From assembly GCF_013337185.1 (NCBI RefSeq), contig NZ_SWDE01000009.1:62001-126000 (forward strand): a stretch of DNA of 64,000 bases. The letters are read 5' to 3'. The position numbers and the translations under genes are program-made. Under the pieces are notes generated by a model. The model made no database searches, was not told the origin of the DNA, and worked only from the letters and a program-made list of their open reading frames with translations. Below are positions 1 to 9,544 of this stretch, piece after piece. The stretch is from Serratia proteamaculans (GTDB lineage Bacteria > Pseudomonadota > Gammaproteobacteria > Enterobacterales > Enterobacteriaceae). Each line of letters begins with the position of its first letter. Position 1 is the first letter of the stretch.

Positions 1-774
1 GTTTCCGGCGAAGGCCATATCACCTGCGGCCATTGCCGTAACTGCCGTGGTGGCCGTACGCACCTGTGCCGCAATACCACCGGCGTAGGCGTGAACCGCC
101 CAGGCTCGTTTGCTGAATATCTGGTGATCCCGGCGTTTAACGCATTCAAGATCCCGGACAATATTTCCGATGAACTGGCGTCTATCTTCGACCCGTTCGG
201 CAATGCGGTGCACACCGCGCTGTCGTTTGATCTGGTTGGCGAAGACGTGCTGGTTTCCGGTGCCGGGCCGATCGGCATCATGGCGGCGGCGGTGTGCAAG
301 CACGTTGGTGCCCGCCATGTGGTGATCACCGACGTTAACGAATACCGCTTGGATTTGGCGCGCAAAATGGGCGTGACCCGAGCGGTAAACGTCAGCAAAG
401 AAAACCTGAATGACGTGATGGCCGAGCTGGGCATGACCGAAGGCTTTGACGTTGGGCTGGAAATGTCCGGTGCGCCACCGGCGTTTCGTACCTTGCTCAA
501 TGCGATGAACCACGGTGGGCGTATTGCCATGCTGGGTATTCCACCGTCGGATATGTCGATCGACTGGAATCAGGTGATCTTCAAAGGGCTGTTTATCAAA
601 GGGATTTACGGCCGTGAAATGTTTGAGACCTGGTATAAGATGGCAGCGCTGATCCAGTCTGGTCTGGATCTGACGCCTATCATCACCCACCGTTTCTCAA
701 TCGACCAGTTCCAGCAGGGCTTTGACGCCATGCGTTCCGGTCAGTCCGGCAAAGTGGTTTTGAGCTGGGATTAG
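1..774 (+). CDS. tdh: L-threonine 3-dehydrogenase, 5' end outside the window
   Basis: Zinc- and NAD-dependent dehydrogenase that oxidises L-threonine to 2-amino-3-ketobutyrate, the first step of threonine breakdown with Kbl. The frame is open from base 1 and ends at TAG 772-774, giving 257 residues. The full E. coli enzyme is 341 aa, so about the first 84 residues, with the catalytic zinc ligands, lie upstream. The structural zinc motif CGHCRNC...C starts near window residue 9. The NAD-binding Rossmann loop [13 protein letters not shown] lies near residue 83. The ATG at 91 is internal. A hairpin terminator follows directly, then an IS element. kbl would be expected upstream. Confidence 0.95.
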   Translation, partial: VSGEGHITCGHCRNCRGGRTHLCRNTTGVGVNRPGSFAEYLVIPAFNAFKIPDNISDELASIFDPFGNAVHTALSFDLVGEDVLVSGAGPIGIMAAAVCKHVGARHVVITDVNEYRLDLARKMGVTRAVNVSKENLNDVMAELGMTEGFDVGLEMSGAPPAFRTLLNAMNHGGRIAMLGIPPSDMSIDWNQVIFKGLFIKGIYGREMFETWYKMAALIQSGLDLTPIITHRFSIDQFQQGFDAMRSGQSGKVVLSWD

Positions 775-797
775 TTTTAAACAACTGCTCAGGAGTA

Positions 798-823
798 AAA
801 GGGGCCGGGATTCCGGCCCCTTT
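798..823 (+). terminator. Rho-independent terminator after tdh
   Basis: AAAGGGGCCGG, a GATT loop and CCGGCCCCTTT form an 11-bp perfect stem followed by TCTTT, 24 bases after the tdh stop codon. Confidence 0.85.
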
Positions 824-887
824 CTTTATGCTTTGACCCGTCCTAAATAGCGTTGACACATTTTACTCACGCGCAGAGGAAAATGTG

Positions 888-1286
888 ATGAACCAGTATG
901 TTAAACGCACGCAACGCGATTACTCTCTATCCTTTAAATTAGCCGTCGTCGAACAGGTCGAAAAAGGTGAAATGACCTGCCGTCAGGCCACTGACCGGTA
1001 CGGTATTCAGGGAAACGCAACGGTGTTGAACTGGCTACGCAAGCACGGTCAACTCGACTGGCGTTCATCCTCCCCCACAAGAACGTGCGGAGTCACCATG
1101 CCCAAAATGCCGCTTACGCCCGAACAACGCATTAAAGAGCTGGAACAGCAACTGGCTGAATAAGAAGTCAAAGCCCAGTTTTTTGAAGCCGTTGTGAAAG
1201 TGATGAATACCGAGTTCGGAGCCACACTGACAAAAAAGCAGTTGGCCGTCTTATCACGCAAACACAAACGCCGAGACTCACAATAA
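888..1286 (+). pseudogene. IS3-family transposase OrfA, broken by a nonsense codon
   Basis: OrfA is the helix-turn-helix DNA-binding part of an IS3-type transposase. The ATG at 888 follows AGAGGA by 7 bases (GTG 885 is an alternative). The N-terminal half reads as a typical HTH domain (SFKLAVVEQVEKGEMTCRQA, then GIQGNATVLNWLRKHG). After ELEQQLAE the frame hits TAA at 1161-1163, then continues open as EVKAQFFEAVVKVMNTEFGA and on to RRDSQ and a second TAA at 1284-1286, the normal end for this protein. A single base change, for example from TTA, would explain the stop. The leucine-zipper-like C-terminal part and the slippery site both lie past it. Confidence 0.8.
1232..1238 (+). promoter_or_regulatory. 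Programmed -1 frameshift site of the IS
   Basis: The heptamer A-AAA-AAG sits in the orfA frame (codons ACA AAA AAG). Slipping back one base here gives an open path that joins the orfB frame (TKKAVGRLITQT, then VCRYMGISRQAW), the usual way IS3 elements make the OrfAB transposase. In this copy ribosomes would stop at 1161, about 70 bases before the site. Confidence 0.75.
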
Positions 1287-1303
1287 CGCGCGTCTGCCGG
1301 TAT

Positions 1304-2101
1304 ATGGGCATCAGTCGGCAGGCGTGGTATCAGTCATTGCAACGCGAGTGCGGGAAAGAAAGACAGGCCCGGCACATCGTTGAGCACGTGACCGCCATTC
1401 GGCTGCACCAGCCCCGGCTGGGCACACGCAAACTGCATTACTTGTTGCGACAGCAGCCAGAGCCCGCGTTGCACGTTGGCCGGGACCGCCTGTTCCAGAT
1501 ACTGCGCTGTTCACGGCTGCTGGTGATGCCCAAACGGGCCTATCACAAGACGACACACAGCCATCATCGTTTTTACCGCCATCCCAATTTGCTGAAGCCG
1601 GGTGCAAATCAGGTCATTGCCCATCGCCCGGAACAGGTGTGGGTAGCGGATATCACCTACCTTCCGCTGCGGACAGGCACGGCGTATCTGAGTCTGGTAA
1701 CCGATGCCTGGTCGCGAAAAATCGTGGGTTATCATGTTCACGATAGCCTGCATACCCGGCATGTGGCCAACGCGTTCAAAATGGCGTTAGCCGGCAGGCG
1801 CACAACCCATGCGCTGGTTCATCACTCAGACCGGGGTATCCAGTACTGTTCGAAGGAATATCAGGAATTACATCAACGGCATGGTGTTACCTGTTCAATG
1901 ACGGATGGGTATGACTGTTACCAGAATGCCCTGGCGGAACGGGTAAACGGGATATTAAAAATGGAGTATCTGCTTGGCAGACCGGAAGATATCGGGCAGG
2001 CAAGGAAGATGGTCAGGCAGTCAGTGGAAATCTACAACACACGACGGCCACATCTGTCGCTACAATACAAAACGCCCGATGAAGTACATCGGGCGTTATA
2101 A
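1304..2101 (+). CDS. IS3-family transposase OrfB (catalytic domain)
   Basis: 265 aa integrase-fold transposase in the -1 frame relative to orfA. The HTH_21-like region at the N-terminus (RLGTRKLHYLL) is followed by an rve catalytic core. The three acidic residues are visible: D in VWVADITYLP, D in HHSDRGIQY, and E in NALAERVNGILKMEYL, followed by the conserved C-terminal RRPHLSL. The gene is intact. In active relatives the working enzyme is the OrfAB fusion, so alone this frame is probably not functional. ATG 1304 has no good ribosome site and may not be used; natural expression would be by frameshifting. Confidence 0.85.
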   Translation: MGISRQAWYQSLQRECGKERQARHIVEHVTAIRLHQPRLGTRKLHYLLRQQPEPALHVGRDRLFQILRCSRLLVMPKRAYHKTTHSHHRFYRHPNLLKPGANQVIAHRPEQVWVADITYLPLRTGTAYLSLVTDAWSRKIVGYHVHDSLHTRHVANAFKMALAGRRTTHALVHHSDRGIQYCSKEYQELHQRHGVTCSMTDGYDCYQNALAERVNGILKMEYLLGRPEDIGQARKMVRQSVEIYNTRRPHLSLQYKTPDEVHRAL

Positions 2102-2133
2102 GGCTGAAAAGTGTCAACCTATAGCAGGACTAG

Positions 2134-3111
2134 TCATTTAGGTTTGTCTACCGCTGACCCTGTCCAGCGTTGCCATTGGTGTTTGATGAACGTCACGGCC
2201 GGCGACTGTGCCACGCTTTCGCCGATCACGCTTATGGCTTTGCCTGCACTGACTTTTTCCTTCGGCAACTTGACCTTACACTGCTTGATACCGCCGGTGA
2301 ACGGGTTCTTCGGCTGCGGTTTCGGCGGTTTGACCGCTGGTGGGACGTAACTGCCACCGCTGCCGCCCTGCGGTTCATTCAGCAGTGAGCTGGGTTTTAC
2401 CAACACAATATCGGCCGGCAATGTCGGCAGCATTTGCTGTAACACTCTTACCGTCGCCGGGCGCGGGTGACCAATGGCGATGGCGGAACCGTTGCGTCGT
2501 GCCAACTCGACCGCGCGGTTGAACTGACGGCGGATATCGGCTTCGTTGGCGGTATCGTCCAGGAACACCTTCCGCTTGATCACCTTCACGTGTGTGCCGG
2601 CGGCAGCGCGAGTGGCCTGGCTATTGCCAATGGTCATGCTGTCGAGGAAATAGAGCTGGTAGCTGTCGAGCGCCTGCATCACTTTCTGCATGCCCGGCAG
2701 GCTGGAGGTCATGGCGCTGCCCATGTGGTTATTCATACCTACCGCATAGGGCACATTATTGACCGCATTGCGGATAATACGCTGGATCTCTTCGCTGCTC
2801 ATCGAAGGCTGCAACGTATCGCGTTCCAGCGGTTGTTTGCTGAGCGGTGCCATTGGCATATGGATCAGCACTTCACGCCCCTGACTGTGGGCGCGGGTAG
2901 CCATTAAGCGGGCATGGGGTGCGTTGGGCAGTACGGCGACGGAGATCGCCGTTGGCATCTGCAACACCGCGCCTTCTTCATGCGGTCGATAGCCCACATC
3001 ATCGATAACGATGGATAATTTTCCTGCCTGTGCGGCGCAAACCTGCAGCAGGCAGCCAATCAATACGACAGTACGGGTTTTGATATAGCGCAAATCTATC
3101 TTCCCAACCAC
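2134..3111 (-). CDS. yibQ: Divergent polysaccharide deacetylase family protein YibQ
   Basis: 325 aa secreted protein of the divergent polysaccharide deacetylase (DUF610) family; its role is not established. A hydrophobic signal segment (TRTVVLIGCLLQVCAAQA) precedes LSIVIDDVGYR, the start of the NodB-like fold. Family motifs such as MNNHMGSAMT and IAIGHPRPATV are present. The C-terminal tail beyond about residue 245 is proline- and lysine-rich and less conserved. The GTG start at 3111 overlaps the end of envC by 16 bases, so the two are probably cotranscribed. The stop codon lies only about 13 bases from the IS, so the last residues could have been altered by the insertion. Confidence 0.9.
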   Translation of the reverse strand: MVGKIDLRYIKTRTVVLIGCLLQVCAAQAGKLSIVIDDVGYRPHEEGAVLQMPTAISVAVLPNAPHARLMATRAHSQGREVLIHMPMAPLSKQPLERDTLQPSMSSEEIQRIIRNAVNNVPYAVGMNNHMGSAMTSSLPGMQKVMQALDSYQLYFLDSMTIGNSQATRAAAGTHVKVIKRKVFLDDTANEADIRRQFNRAVELARRNGSAIAIGHPRPATVRVLQQMLPTLPADIVLVKPSSLLNEPQGGSGGSYVPPAVKPPKPQPKNPFTGGIKQCKVKLPKEKVSAGKAISVIGESVAQSPAVTFIKHQWQRWTGSAVDKPK

Positions 3112-4430
3112 GGCAGTGGGTTAACGGCCTGACCCTGGCGACGAATTTCGAAATAGAGCGACGGCGTTCCCTGGCCCCCGCTGGTACCCACTAAGGCGAT
3201 TGGTTGACCGGCACGCACCTGCGCCCCGACATTGACCAACGCGCTCTGGTTGTAGCCATACAGGCTCATGTCACCCTTACCGTGCTCGATGACGACCACC
3301 AGACCATAGCCCTGCAACCAGTCGGCCAGCAATACGCGGCCATCGGCGATGGCTTTCACTTCGCTGCCTTCTCTGGCCTCGATGACCATGCCTTTCCAGC
3401 GTAACTCGCCTTGCAGCTGTTCGCCAAAGCCGTGCAGTGTGCGGCCGCGCACTGGCCATATGGCCTGTCCATTTGGTCGGCCGAGGCCACCGGTACGGGC
3501 CATCAGCGAGCGATCGGCTTCGCTTGGTTTATAACTGGTGCCGGTTTTCTTCGCCTGTTGTTCTTTGACGCGAACCTGTTCGCGCACCTTGGCGGCTTCA
3601 CGCGCTTCACGTTCCGCGCGGGCGCGGGCTTCACGTTCGGCCCGGGCAATTTTGTCGCGCATGCGGGTTTCGTTCTGACGCAGTTCCACCAGACGCTGCT
3701 GGTCTTTTTCCAGCGAGGCTTCCAGTGCGGTCAGGGTTTTCTTACGCGCTCCGCGTGCCTGCTCCAGCTTTTGCTGTTGCGTCTGTTGTTCGCCCAGCAG
3801 TGATTTCTGTTGGCCTTGCTTGGCGACCAGCGTGGTTTTTTGCTTGGCCAGTTCGGCGCGGGTTTGTTTCAGCTCTTCAATCGTTTGCTGACGTGCTTCG
3901 TTCAGATAACCGAAGTAAGCCAAAATACGCTCGCTGCGCTGGCTTTCTTCACCGCTGAGTACCAATTGGACGGCGCTGTGCTGGCCCTGCCTAAAGGCGG
4001 CATCGAGTTGTTTGGCCAGGATTTCCTGCTGGGTAGACTGCTGCTTTTGCAGCTTGGCGATTGAGGCGTTCAGGCCGGAGATATCTTTCCCCAACTGGCT
4101 CAGTGTGCCCTGGGTATCACGCAGCAGGCGGCTGGCCTGGGCAATGGTTTTTTCTTGCTGCTTAAGTTGATCCTGCAGTGAGCTGCGCTGTTGTTGCTGC
4201 TGTTTAACCGCCTTTTCTTTCTCGGCGATACTCTGCTGGATGTCTTTGAGCTGGGATTTGTTGTCCTCCGCCGCCTGGCTGGCTAACGGCAACAACAAGA
4301 CGCCAGCGTAAAATACGCTGGCGCACATGGTGGTCAACTTCCTTGGCGCGGTGCGTTCAGGCAGCGGTTGGCTGCCTGCGTTTGCGCTTCGGGTTACCCT
4401 TGATAGTGCAAAAAACGCCTTTTCCCTCAT
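3096..4430 (-). CDS. envC: Murein hydrolase activator EnvC
   Basis: Periplasmic activator of the septal amidases AmiA and AmiB, recruited by FtsEX during daughter-cell separation. The layout is an N-terminal signal region ending near SQAAED, a long coiled coil (about residues 55-280, rich in Q, K, E and A) and a C-terminal LytM/M23 domain (GQAIWPVRGRTL to the end LPWLGR). As known for EnvC, the LytM domain lacks the zinc ligands of active peptidases. The 444-aa frame is longer than E. coli EnvC (419 aa). An internal ATG at 4328 has AAGGAAG about 9 bases upstream and is a possible alternative start. It lies 9 bases after gpmI. Confidence 0.93.
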   Translation of the reverse strand: MREKAFFALSRVTRSANAGSQPLPERTAPRKLTTMCASVFYAGVLLLPLASQAAEDNKSQLKDIQQSIAEKEKAVKQQQQQRSSLQDQLKQQEKTIAQASRLLRDTQGTLSQLGKDISGLNASIAKLQKQQSTQQEILAKQLDAAFRQGQHSAVQLVLSGEESQRSERILAYFGYLNEARQQTIEELKQTRAELAKQKTTLVAKQGQQKSLLGEQQTQQQKLEQARGARKKTLTALEASLEKDQQRLVELRQNETRMRDKIARAEREARARAEREAREAAKVREQVRVKEQQAKKTGTSYKPSEADRSLMARTGGLGRPNGQAIWPVRGRTLHGFGEQLQGELRWKGMVIEAREGSEVKAIADGRVLLADWLQGYGLVVVIEHGKGDMSLYGYNQSALVNVGAQVRAGQPIALVGTSGGQGTPSLYFEIRRQGQAVNPLPWLGR

Positions 4431-4439
4431 GGAGAAGGA

Positions 4440-5984
4440 TTATTCCACGATGAACAGCGGCTTACCAGTCATCTCTTGCGGGATTTCCATTCCCATCAGC
4501 GTCAGCATGGTTGGCGCGATGTCCGAAAGCTTGCCACCATTGACTGCCTTGGCAGGCTTGCCGATGTAAATCAGCGGTACCGGCAGGCTGGTGTGAGCGG
4601 TATGCGCCTGACCGGTAGCCGGGTCACGCATCTGTTCGGCGTTGCCGTGATCGGCGGTGATCAGCAACTGCCCGTCAACAGCCTTAACCGCCTCGACTAC
4701 CTGGGCGATGCAGTTATCCAGCGTTTCTACTGCTTTCACCGCTGCGTCGTAAACCCCGGTGTGACCTACCATGTCGCCATTCGGATAGTTGCAGATAATA
4801 GCGTCGTACTTGCCGCTGCCAATGGCTGTCAGCAGTTTATCGGTCAGTTCGGCCGCGCTCATTTCCGGCTGCAAATCATAGGTAGCGACCTTTGGTGAGT
4901 TGATCAGCACGCGATCTTCACCGGTGAACGGCTCTTCAACACCGCCGTTATAGAAGAAGGTGACGTGGGCGTATTTTTCGGTTTCCGAGATGCGTAGCTG
5001 GGTCTTGTCGTGTTTCATCAGCCACTCGCCGAAGGTATTGCTCAGCGATGCCGGCGGATAGGCGCAAGGGGCTTTGATGTCGGCGGCATACTCGGTCAAC
5101 ATTACGAAATCACCAAAATTGATGACTTTGGCGCGAGGGAAACCGTCGAAATCGGCATTAACGAAGGAGCGGACGATCTGGCGTGCGCGATCGGCACGGA
5201 AGTTCATGAAGATCAGTGCGTCGCCATCATGTAATTCGGCAGAGGCTTCACCGGCGGCTTGCAGCACGGTCGGCTTGACGAATTCGTCGTTTTCACCGCG
5301 CTCATAGGCGGCCTGCAGGGCTCCCACGGCATTATCGGTGAGGTAATCGCCCTTGGCCTGAGTCAGCAGATCGTAGGCCAGCTGAACGCGGTCCCAACGG
5401 TTGTCGCGGTCCATGGCGTAATAACGGCCAATCAGTGATGCGATACGCCCGGTACCCAGTTTGGCAAAGGCTTCGCTAAAGCGTTGCAGAGAGGCTTCTG
5501 CGCTGCGCGGCGGGGTATCGCGACCGTCCAGGAAAGCGTGCAGGTAAACGGCTTTGGCGCCGCGCTGTGAAGCCAGTTCAATCATCGCCAGAATATGGTC
5601 TTCGTGGCTGTGGACGCCGCCCGGTGACAGCAGACCCATGATATGCACCGCTTTGCCTGCCTGCACGGCCTTATCGACCGCTGCCGTCAGCGTTGGGTTA
5701 GCGAAGAAATCACCTTCTTTGATTTCTTTATCCAGTCGGGTCAGGTCCTGATAAACGATGCGCCCGGCACCCAGGTTGACGTGGCCGACTTCGGAGTTGC
5801 CCATCTGGCCGTCAGGCAGGCCGACATCCAGCCCGGACGCGGCGATTAGCGTATGGGGTTGCTGTTGCCACAGACGATCCATCACCGGCGTTTTGGCGTT
5901 CAGAATGGCGTTGTCCTGTTGTTCCTCGCGGTGGCCGTAACCGTCCAGGATCACCAGTACCATCGGCTTTTTGTTGCTCGACAT
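4440..5984 (-). CDS. gpmI: 2,3-bisphosphoglycerate-independent phosphoglycerate mutase
   Basis: 514 aa manganese-dependent enzyme that interconverts 3- and 2-phosphoglycerate in glycolysis. The alkaline-phosphatase fold starts with [10 protein letters not shown] (metal-binding Asp). The phosphorylated serine lies in [10 protein letters not shown], near residue 64. Further metal ligands are in FLDGRDTPP and [11 protein letters not shown]. The start is placed at ATG 5984 because ACGAGG precedes it and family length matches; the open frame runs about 29 codons further upstream without similarity. It is first in a gpmI-envC-yibQ transcription unit, divergent from yibN. Confidence 0.96.
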   Translation of the reverse strand: MSSNKKPMVLVILDGYGHREEQQDNAILNAKTPVMDRLWQQQPHTLIAASGLDVGLPDGQMGNSEVGHVNLGAGRIVYQDLTRLDKEIKEGDFFANPTLTAAVDKAVQAGKAVHIMGLLSPGGVHSHEDHILAMIELASQRGAKAVYLHAFLDGRDTPPRSAEASLQRFSEAFAKLGTGRIASLIGRYYAMDRDNRWDRVQLAYDLLTQAKGDYLTDNAVGALQAAYERGENDEFVKPTVLQAAGEASAELHDGDALIFMNFRADRARQIVRSFVNADFDGFPRAKVINFGDFVMLTEYAADIKAPCAYPPASLSNTFGEWLMKHDKTQLRISETEKYAHVTFFYNGGVEEPFTGEDRVLINSPKVATYDLQPEMSAAELTDKLLTAIGSGKYDAIICNYPNGDMVGHTGVYDAAVKAVETLDNCIAQVVEAVKAVDGQLLITADHGNAEQMRDPATGQAHTAHTSLPVPLIYIGKPAKAVNGGKLSDIAPTMLTLMGMEIPQEMTGKPLFIVE

Positions 5985-6292
5985 TGCGTTAACCTCGTTA
6001 TGAACTTTATGAACTTTTAAGTTGTGAATAGCCATCAACCCATGGCCGGGCGGATGGCTATTCACTCTCAAAACTGCCCGATTTTACAACGCAACCGCTT
6101 AAAAAGAGCCCAGAGAGATCAAAGTTGCGGTGAACAGGGGCGGCTTTTATGCTGTGGTATCGTGAATTTCTCAGCGTAGCCCGCAGTTTCTGCAATAGCG
6201 CTTGCTTATTGGCTGTATTTGCTGCACTCGGCAGGTATACTCTGGAACCTTGAGTTATTTTTTCCCTTAACTAACGGGAGTTGTTACACCCC
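5985..6292. promoter_or_regulatory. Divergent gpmI/yibN control region
   Basis: 308 bases without a gene between the divergent starts. A TATACT element at 6236-6241 lies about 50 bases before yibN and could be its -10 box. No clear operator or RNA gene was recognised. Confidence 0.4.
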
Positions 6293-6727
6293 ATGCTGCA
6301 AGAAATTATGCAATTCGTTAGCAAGCATCCCATACTGAGCCTGGCCTGGATCGCCCTGCTGGTTGCGGTGATCGTCATGACGTTCAAGAGCAGTTTCTCC
6401 AAGGTGAAAGAGATCACCCGTGGTGAAGCCACCCGCCTGATAAATAAAGAAGATGCCGTTGTGGTTGATACCCGCAGCCGTGATGATTTCCGCCGAGGCC
6501 ACCTGGCCAACGCCATCAACCTGACCGCCAGCGAAATCAAAAGCGGCAGTCTGGGCGAGCTGGAAAAACACAAGGCTCAGCCGATCATCGTGGTTTGTGC
6601 CAACGGCACCACCTCCCGCGAGCCGGCAGAGAACCTGAGCAAGGCCGGTTTTGAAAACGTAGTTACGCTGAAAGACGGTATTGCCGGCTGGAGCGGGGAA
6701 AACCTGCCGTTAGTGCGCGGTAAGTAA
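6293..6727 (+). CDS. yibN: Membrane-anchored rhodanese-like protein YibN
   Basis: 144 aa. One N-terminal membrane helix (about residues 13-30, [16 protein letters not shown]) is followed by a cytoplasmic rhodanese domain. The CDC25-like [19 protein letters not shown] segment and the end motif [16 protein letters not shown] are family marks. The active-site loop begins with Cys102 ([10 protein letters not shown]), so sulfur transfer is chemically possible. The start is ATG 6293 preceded by GGGAG. It heads a run yibN-grxC-secB-gpsA in one direction. Confidence 0.92.
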   Translation: MLQEIMQFVSKHPILSLAWIALLVAVIVMTFKSSFSKVKEITRGEATRLINKEDAVVVDTRSRDDFRRGHLANAINLTASEIKSGSLGELEKHKAQPIIVVCANGTTSREPAENLSKAGFENVVTLKDGIAGWSGENLPLVRGK

Positions 6728-6755
6728 TTCTTTAACGTATTTGAGGTGGTAATCC

Positions 6756-7004
6756 ATGGCTAACATTGATATCTACACCAAAGCGACCTGCCCGTTCTGT
6801 CATCGCGCCAAAGCGCTGCTGAACAGCAAGGGCGCCGCGTTTAACGAAATCGCCATTGATGGTGATAATGAAAAACGCGAAGCGATGATTGCGCGCAGTG
6901 GGCGCACCACCGTGCCTCAGATTTTCATCGACGGCCAACATATCGGCGGCTGTGATGATTTATATGAACTCGATGCTCGTGGTGGTCTGGATCCGCTGCT
7001 TTAA
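6756..7004 (+). CDS. grxC: Glutaredoxin 3
   Basis: 82 aa cytoplasmic dithiol glutaredoxin, reduced by glutathione and able to reduce protein disulfides. The CPFC active site is at residues 12-15 (KATCPFCHRAK). The cis-proline TVPQ and the glutathione-binding GGCDDLYELD follow. Length matches the family. It lies 28 bases after yibN and 59 bases before secB. Confidence 0.96.
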   Translation: MANIDIYTKATCPFCHRAKALLNSKGAAFNEIAIDGDNEKREAMIARSGRTTVPQIFIDGQHIGGCDDLYELDARGGLDPLL

Positions 7005-7063
7005 GCGGATGACTGCCGGTTACTGAGTATCAATAAGGACGTTTAACCAAGGGTATTACACAC

Positions 7064-7534
7064 ATGTCAGAACAAAACAGCACCGAGATGGCTTTCCAGA
7101 TCCAACGTATTTATACCAAGGATATCTCCTTCGAAGCGCCAAAGGCTCCGCAGGTTTTCCAGCAGGAATGGCAGCCAGAAGTTAAACTGGATCTAGATAC
7201 CGCTTCCAGCCAGTTGGCTGATGAAGTGTATGAAGTTGTACTGCGCGTAACCGTGACTGCGTCCCTGGGCGAAGAAACTGCGTTCCTGTGTGAAGTGCAG
7301 CAGGCGGGTATCTTCTCCGTAGCGGGCATCGACGGTACTCAACTGGCGCATTGCCTGGGTGCATACTGCCCGAACATCCTGTTCCCGTATGCGCGTGAGT
7401 GCATCACCAGCCTGGTTTCTCGCGGTACATTCCCGCAGTTGAACCTGGCACCGGTTAACTTTGACGCGCTGTTCATGAACTATCTGCAGCAGCAGTCAGA
7501 AGGCGAAGGTGCCGCCCCACATCAGGATGCCTGA
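7064..7534 (+). CDS. secB: Protein-export chaperone SecB
   Basis: 156 aa tetrameric cytoplasmic chaperone that keeps preproteins unfolded and hands them to SecA. The core ([41 protein letters not shown]) is typical. The acidic surface and C-terminal tail needed for SecA contact are present. The TGA stop shares one base with the gpsA start (ATGA overlap at 7534), so the two genes are translationally coupled. Confidence 0.97.
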   Translation: MSEQNSTEMAFQIQRIYTKDISFEAPKAPQVFQQEWQPEVKLDLDTASSQLADEVYEVVLRVTVTASLGEETAFLCEVQQAGIFSVAGIDGTQLAHCLGAYCPNILFPYARECITSLVSRGTFPQLNLAPVNFDALFMNYLQQQSEGEGAAPHQDA

Positions 7535-8553
7535 TGAACACCGTCAATGCTTCAATGACTGTAATCGGTGCCGGCTCGTACGGCACCGCATTAGCTATTA
7601 CGCTGGCGCGTAACGGCCACTCCGTGGTGCTGTGGGGCCATAACCCCGAGCAAATTCAAAAAATGCAGCACGATCGCTGCAACCAGGCATTTCTTCCCGA
7701 TGTAGCTTTCCCCGATACGCTGTTGCTCGAAGCCGATCTGGCGCGCGCGCTGGCTGCCAGCCGCGATGTGCTGGTGGTGGTGCCAAGCCATGTGTTCGGT
7801 GACGTGCTGCGCCAGTTGAAACCGCATCTGCGTCCGGATGCCCGCATTGTGTGGGCCACCAAAGGGCTGGAAGCGGAAACCGGCAGGCTGTTGCAGGACG
7901 TGGCGCGCGAAGCGCTGGGCGAGGCTATTCCGCTGGCGGTGGTCTCAGGGCCGACGTTCGCCAAAGAGCTGGCTGCCGGGCTGCCGACCGCGATTGCGCT
8001 GGCCTCTACCGATGCACAGTTCGCCGAAGATTTGCAGCAGTTGCTGCATTGCGGCAAAAGTTTCCGCGTATACAGCAACCCCGATTTTATCGGCGTTCAA
8101 CTGGGCGGAGCGGTGAAGAACGTGATTGCCATCGGTGCCGGGATGTCTGACGGTATCGGTTTTGGTGCCAATGCGCGTACTGCACTGATTACCCGTGGCC
8201 TGACAGAAATGACCCGTCTCGGCTCTGCATTGGGCGCTGATCCATCGACCTTTATGGGCATGGCCGGGTTGGGCGATCTGGTGTTAACCTGCACCGATAA
8301 TCAATCGCGTAACCGCCGTTTCGGTATTATGCTGGGGCAGGGTAAAGGCGTACAAGAAGCGCAGGACAGCATCGGTCAGGTAGTCGAAGGTTATCGCAAT
8401 ACCAAAGAGGTATTGGCGCTGGCGCAACGCTACGGCGTAGAAATGCCGATTACCGAACAGATTTATCAGGTGCTGTATTGCCATAAAAATGCCCAGGAAG
8501 CTGCGCTGAGCCTGCTTGGGCGTACCAGAAAAGACGAAAAGCACAGCGCATAA
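7534..8553 (+). CDS. gpsA: NAD(P)-dependent glycerol-3-phosphate dehydrogenase
   Basis: 339 aa cytoplasmic enzyme reducing dihydroxyacetone phosphate to sn-glycerol-3-phosphate for phospholipid synthesis. The N-terminal Rossmann motif [10 protein letters not shown] is at residues 12-21. [18 protein letters not shown] and the catalytic lysine in [17 protein letters not shown] are conserved. The start overlaps the secB stop by one base. The secB-gpsA-cysE order is the enterobacterial one. Confidence 0.97.
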   Translation: MNTVNASMTVIGAGSYGTALAITLARNGHSVVLWGHNPEQIQKMQHDRCNQAFLPDVAFPDTLLLEADLARALAASRDVLVVVPSHVFGDVLRQLKPHLRPDARIVWATKGLEAETGRLLQDVAREALGEAIPLAVVSGPTFAKELAAGLPTAIALASTDAQFAEDLQQLLHCGKSFRVYSNPDFIGVQLGGAVKNVIAIGAGMSDGIGFGANARTALITRGLTEMTRLGSALGADPSTFMGMAGLGDLVLTCTDNQSRNRRFGIMLGQGKGVQEAQDSIGQVVEGYRNTKEVLALAQRYGVEMPITEQIYQVLYCHKNAQEAALSLLGRTRKDEKHSA

Positions 8554-8659
8554 CCTATAAAACCGATATGCGGGGCGGCATGCTGACCCGGCAATTGAAT
8601 TGGGCTGTCTGACTGCGATGCGGTGAGGCAGCCTGTTTTGCAAGGCGGAGAGGAACCTG

Positions 8660-9481
8660 ATGTCGTCAGAAGAGTTAGAGCAGGTCTGGAATAGCATCAA
8701 ATCAGAGGCGAGAGAGCTGGCTGAGTGTGAACCGATGCTGGCTAGCTTTTATCATGCGACGTTGCTCAAGCACGACAACCTGGGTGGTGCGCTCAGCTAT
8801 ATTCTGGCAAACAAGTTGGCTAACCCGATTATGCCCGCTATTGCGGTGCGTGAAGTGGTGGAGGACGCCTACCTGGCCGATCAGCAAATGATCGCTTCGG
8901 CGGCTCGCGACATCCTGGCGGTACGCTTGCGTGACCCGGCAGTAGACAAGTACTCGACGCCGCTGCTGTACCTGAAAGGCTTCCACGCGCTGCAGGCATA
9001 CCGTATTGGCCATTGGTTGTGGTTGCAGGGGCGGCAGGCACTGGCGATCTATCTGCAAAACCAAATTTCGGTCGCTTTTGGCGTGGATATCCACCCGGCG
9101 GCAACCATTGGCTGCGGCATCATGCTCGACCACGCCACCGGCATTGTGATCGGTGAAACCGCGGTGGTAGAAAACAACGTCTCTATTCTGCAGTCGGTCA
9201 CCCTCGGCGGTACCGGGAAGACCAGCGGCGATCGCCATCCGAAGATCCGCGAAGGCGTAATGATTGGCGCCGGGGCTAAAATTCTCGGCAATATCGAAGT
9301 GGGAAAAGGCGCGAAAATCGGTGCCGGTTCAGTAGTGCTGCAATCGGTGCCACCGCATACTACGGCTGCCGGTGTGCCGGCGCGCATTGTCGGTCGGCCG
9401 GAAAGCGATACGCCATCGATGGATATGGATCAGTATTTCAACGGTACCAACCACGGCTTTGAGTACGGCGATGGCATTTAA
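8660..9481 (+). CDS. cysE: Serine O-acetyltransferase
   Basis: 273 aa enzyme that acetylates serine with acetyl-CoA, the committed step of cysteine synthesis. The N-terminal helical SATase domain (to about residue 140) is followed by a left-handed beta-helix of hexapeptide repeats (DHATGIVIGETAVVENNV, then GAKILGNIEVGKGAKIG). The C-terminus ends GDGI, with the Ile that docks into CysK to form cysteine synthase. The gene is preceded by GCGGAGAGGAACCTG and followed by a strong terminator. Confidence 0.97.
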   Translation: MSSEELEQVWNSIKSEARELAECEPMLASFYHATLLKHDNLGGALSYILANKLANPIMPAIAVREVVEDAYLADQQMIASAARDILAVRLRDPAVDKYSTPLLYLKGFHALQAYRIGHWLWLQGRQALAIYLQNQISVAFGVDIHPAATIGCGIMLDHATGIVIGETAVVENNVSILQSVTLGGTGKTSGDRHPKIREGVMIGAGAKILGNIEVGKGAKIGAGSVVLQSVPPHTTAAGVPARIVGRPESDTPSMDMDQYFNGTNHGFEYGDGI

Positions 9482-9502
9482 GCCGGTGGGTTACAGAATA
9501 AA

Positions 9503-9534
9503 ATCAGGGGAGCTTCGGCTCCCCTGATGCTTTT
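9503..9534 (+). terminator. Rho-independent terminator after cysE
   Basis: ATCAGGGGAGC, loop TTCG, GCTCCCCTGAT, then GCTTTTT: a perfect stem with a UUCG-type loop. It probably ends the yibN-cysE run. Confidence 0.9.
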
Positions 9535-9544
9535 TAGCGCGGCG

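Larger units (their letters stand above)
851..2120 (+). mobile_element. IS3-family insertion sequence, probably inactive
   Basis: About 1.27 kb with two overlapping transposase frames, the IS3-family design. Near the ends are imperfect inverted repeats: GTTGACACATTTT at 852-864 and its counterpart AAAAGTGTCAAC at 2107-2118. A possible 4-bp target duplication, ATAG, lies at 847-850 and 2121-2124, which would set the limits used here. The exact ends are uncertain because IS3 elements usually start TG and end CA, which would fit 854-2116. The element sits between the tdh terminator and the stop codon of yibQ, so it breaks no gene. orfA carries an in-frame stop upstream of the frameshift signal, so transposase production is probably lost. 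Confidence 0.85.

Noticed and set aside
2467-2907. Long open frame opposite yibQ
   Set aside because: Shadow of yibQ; codon pattern and protein similarity support the minus-strand gene.
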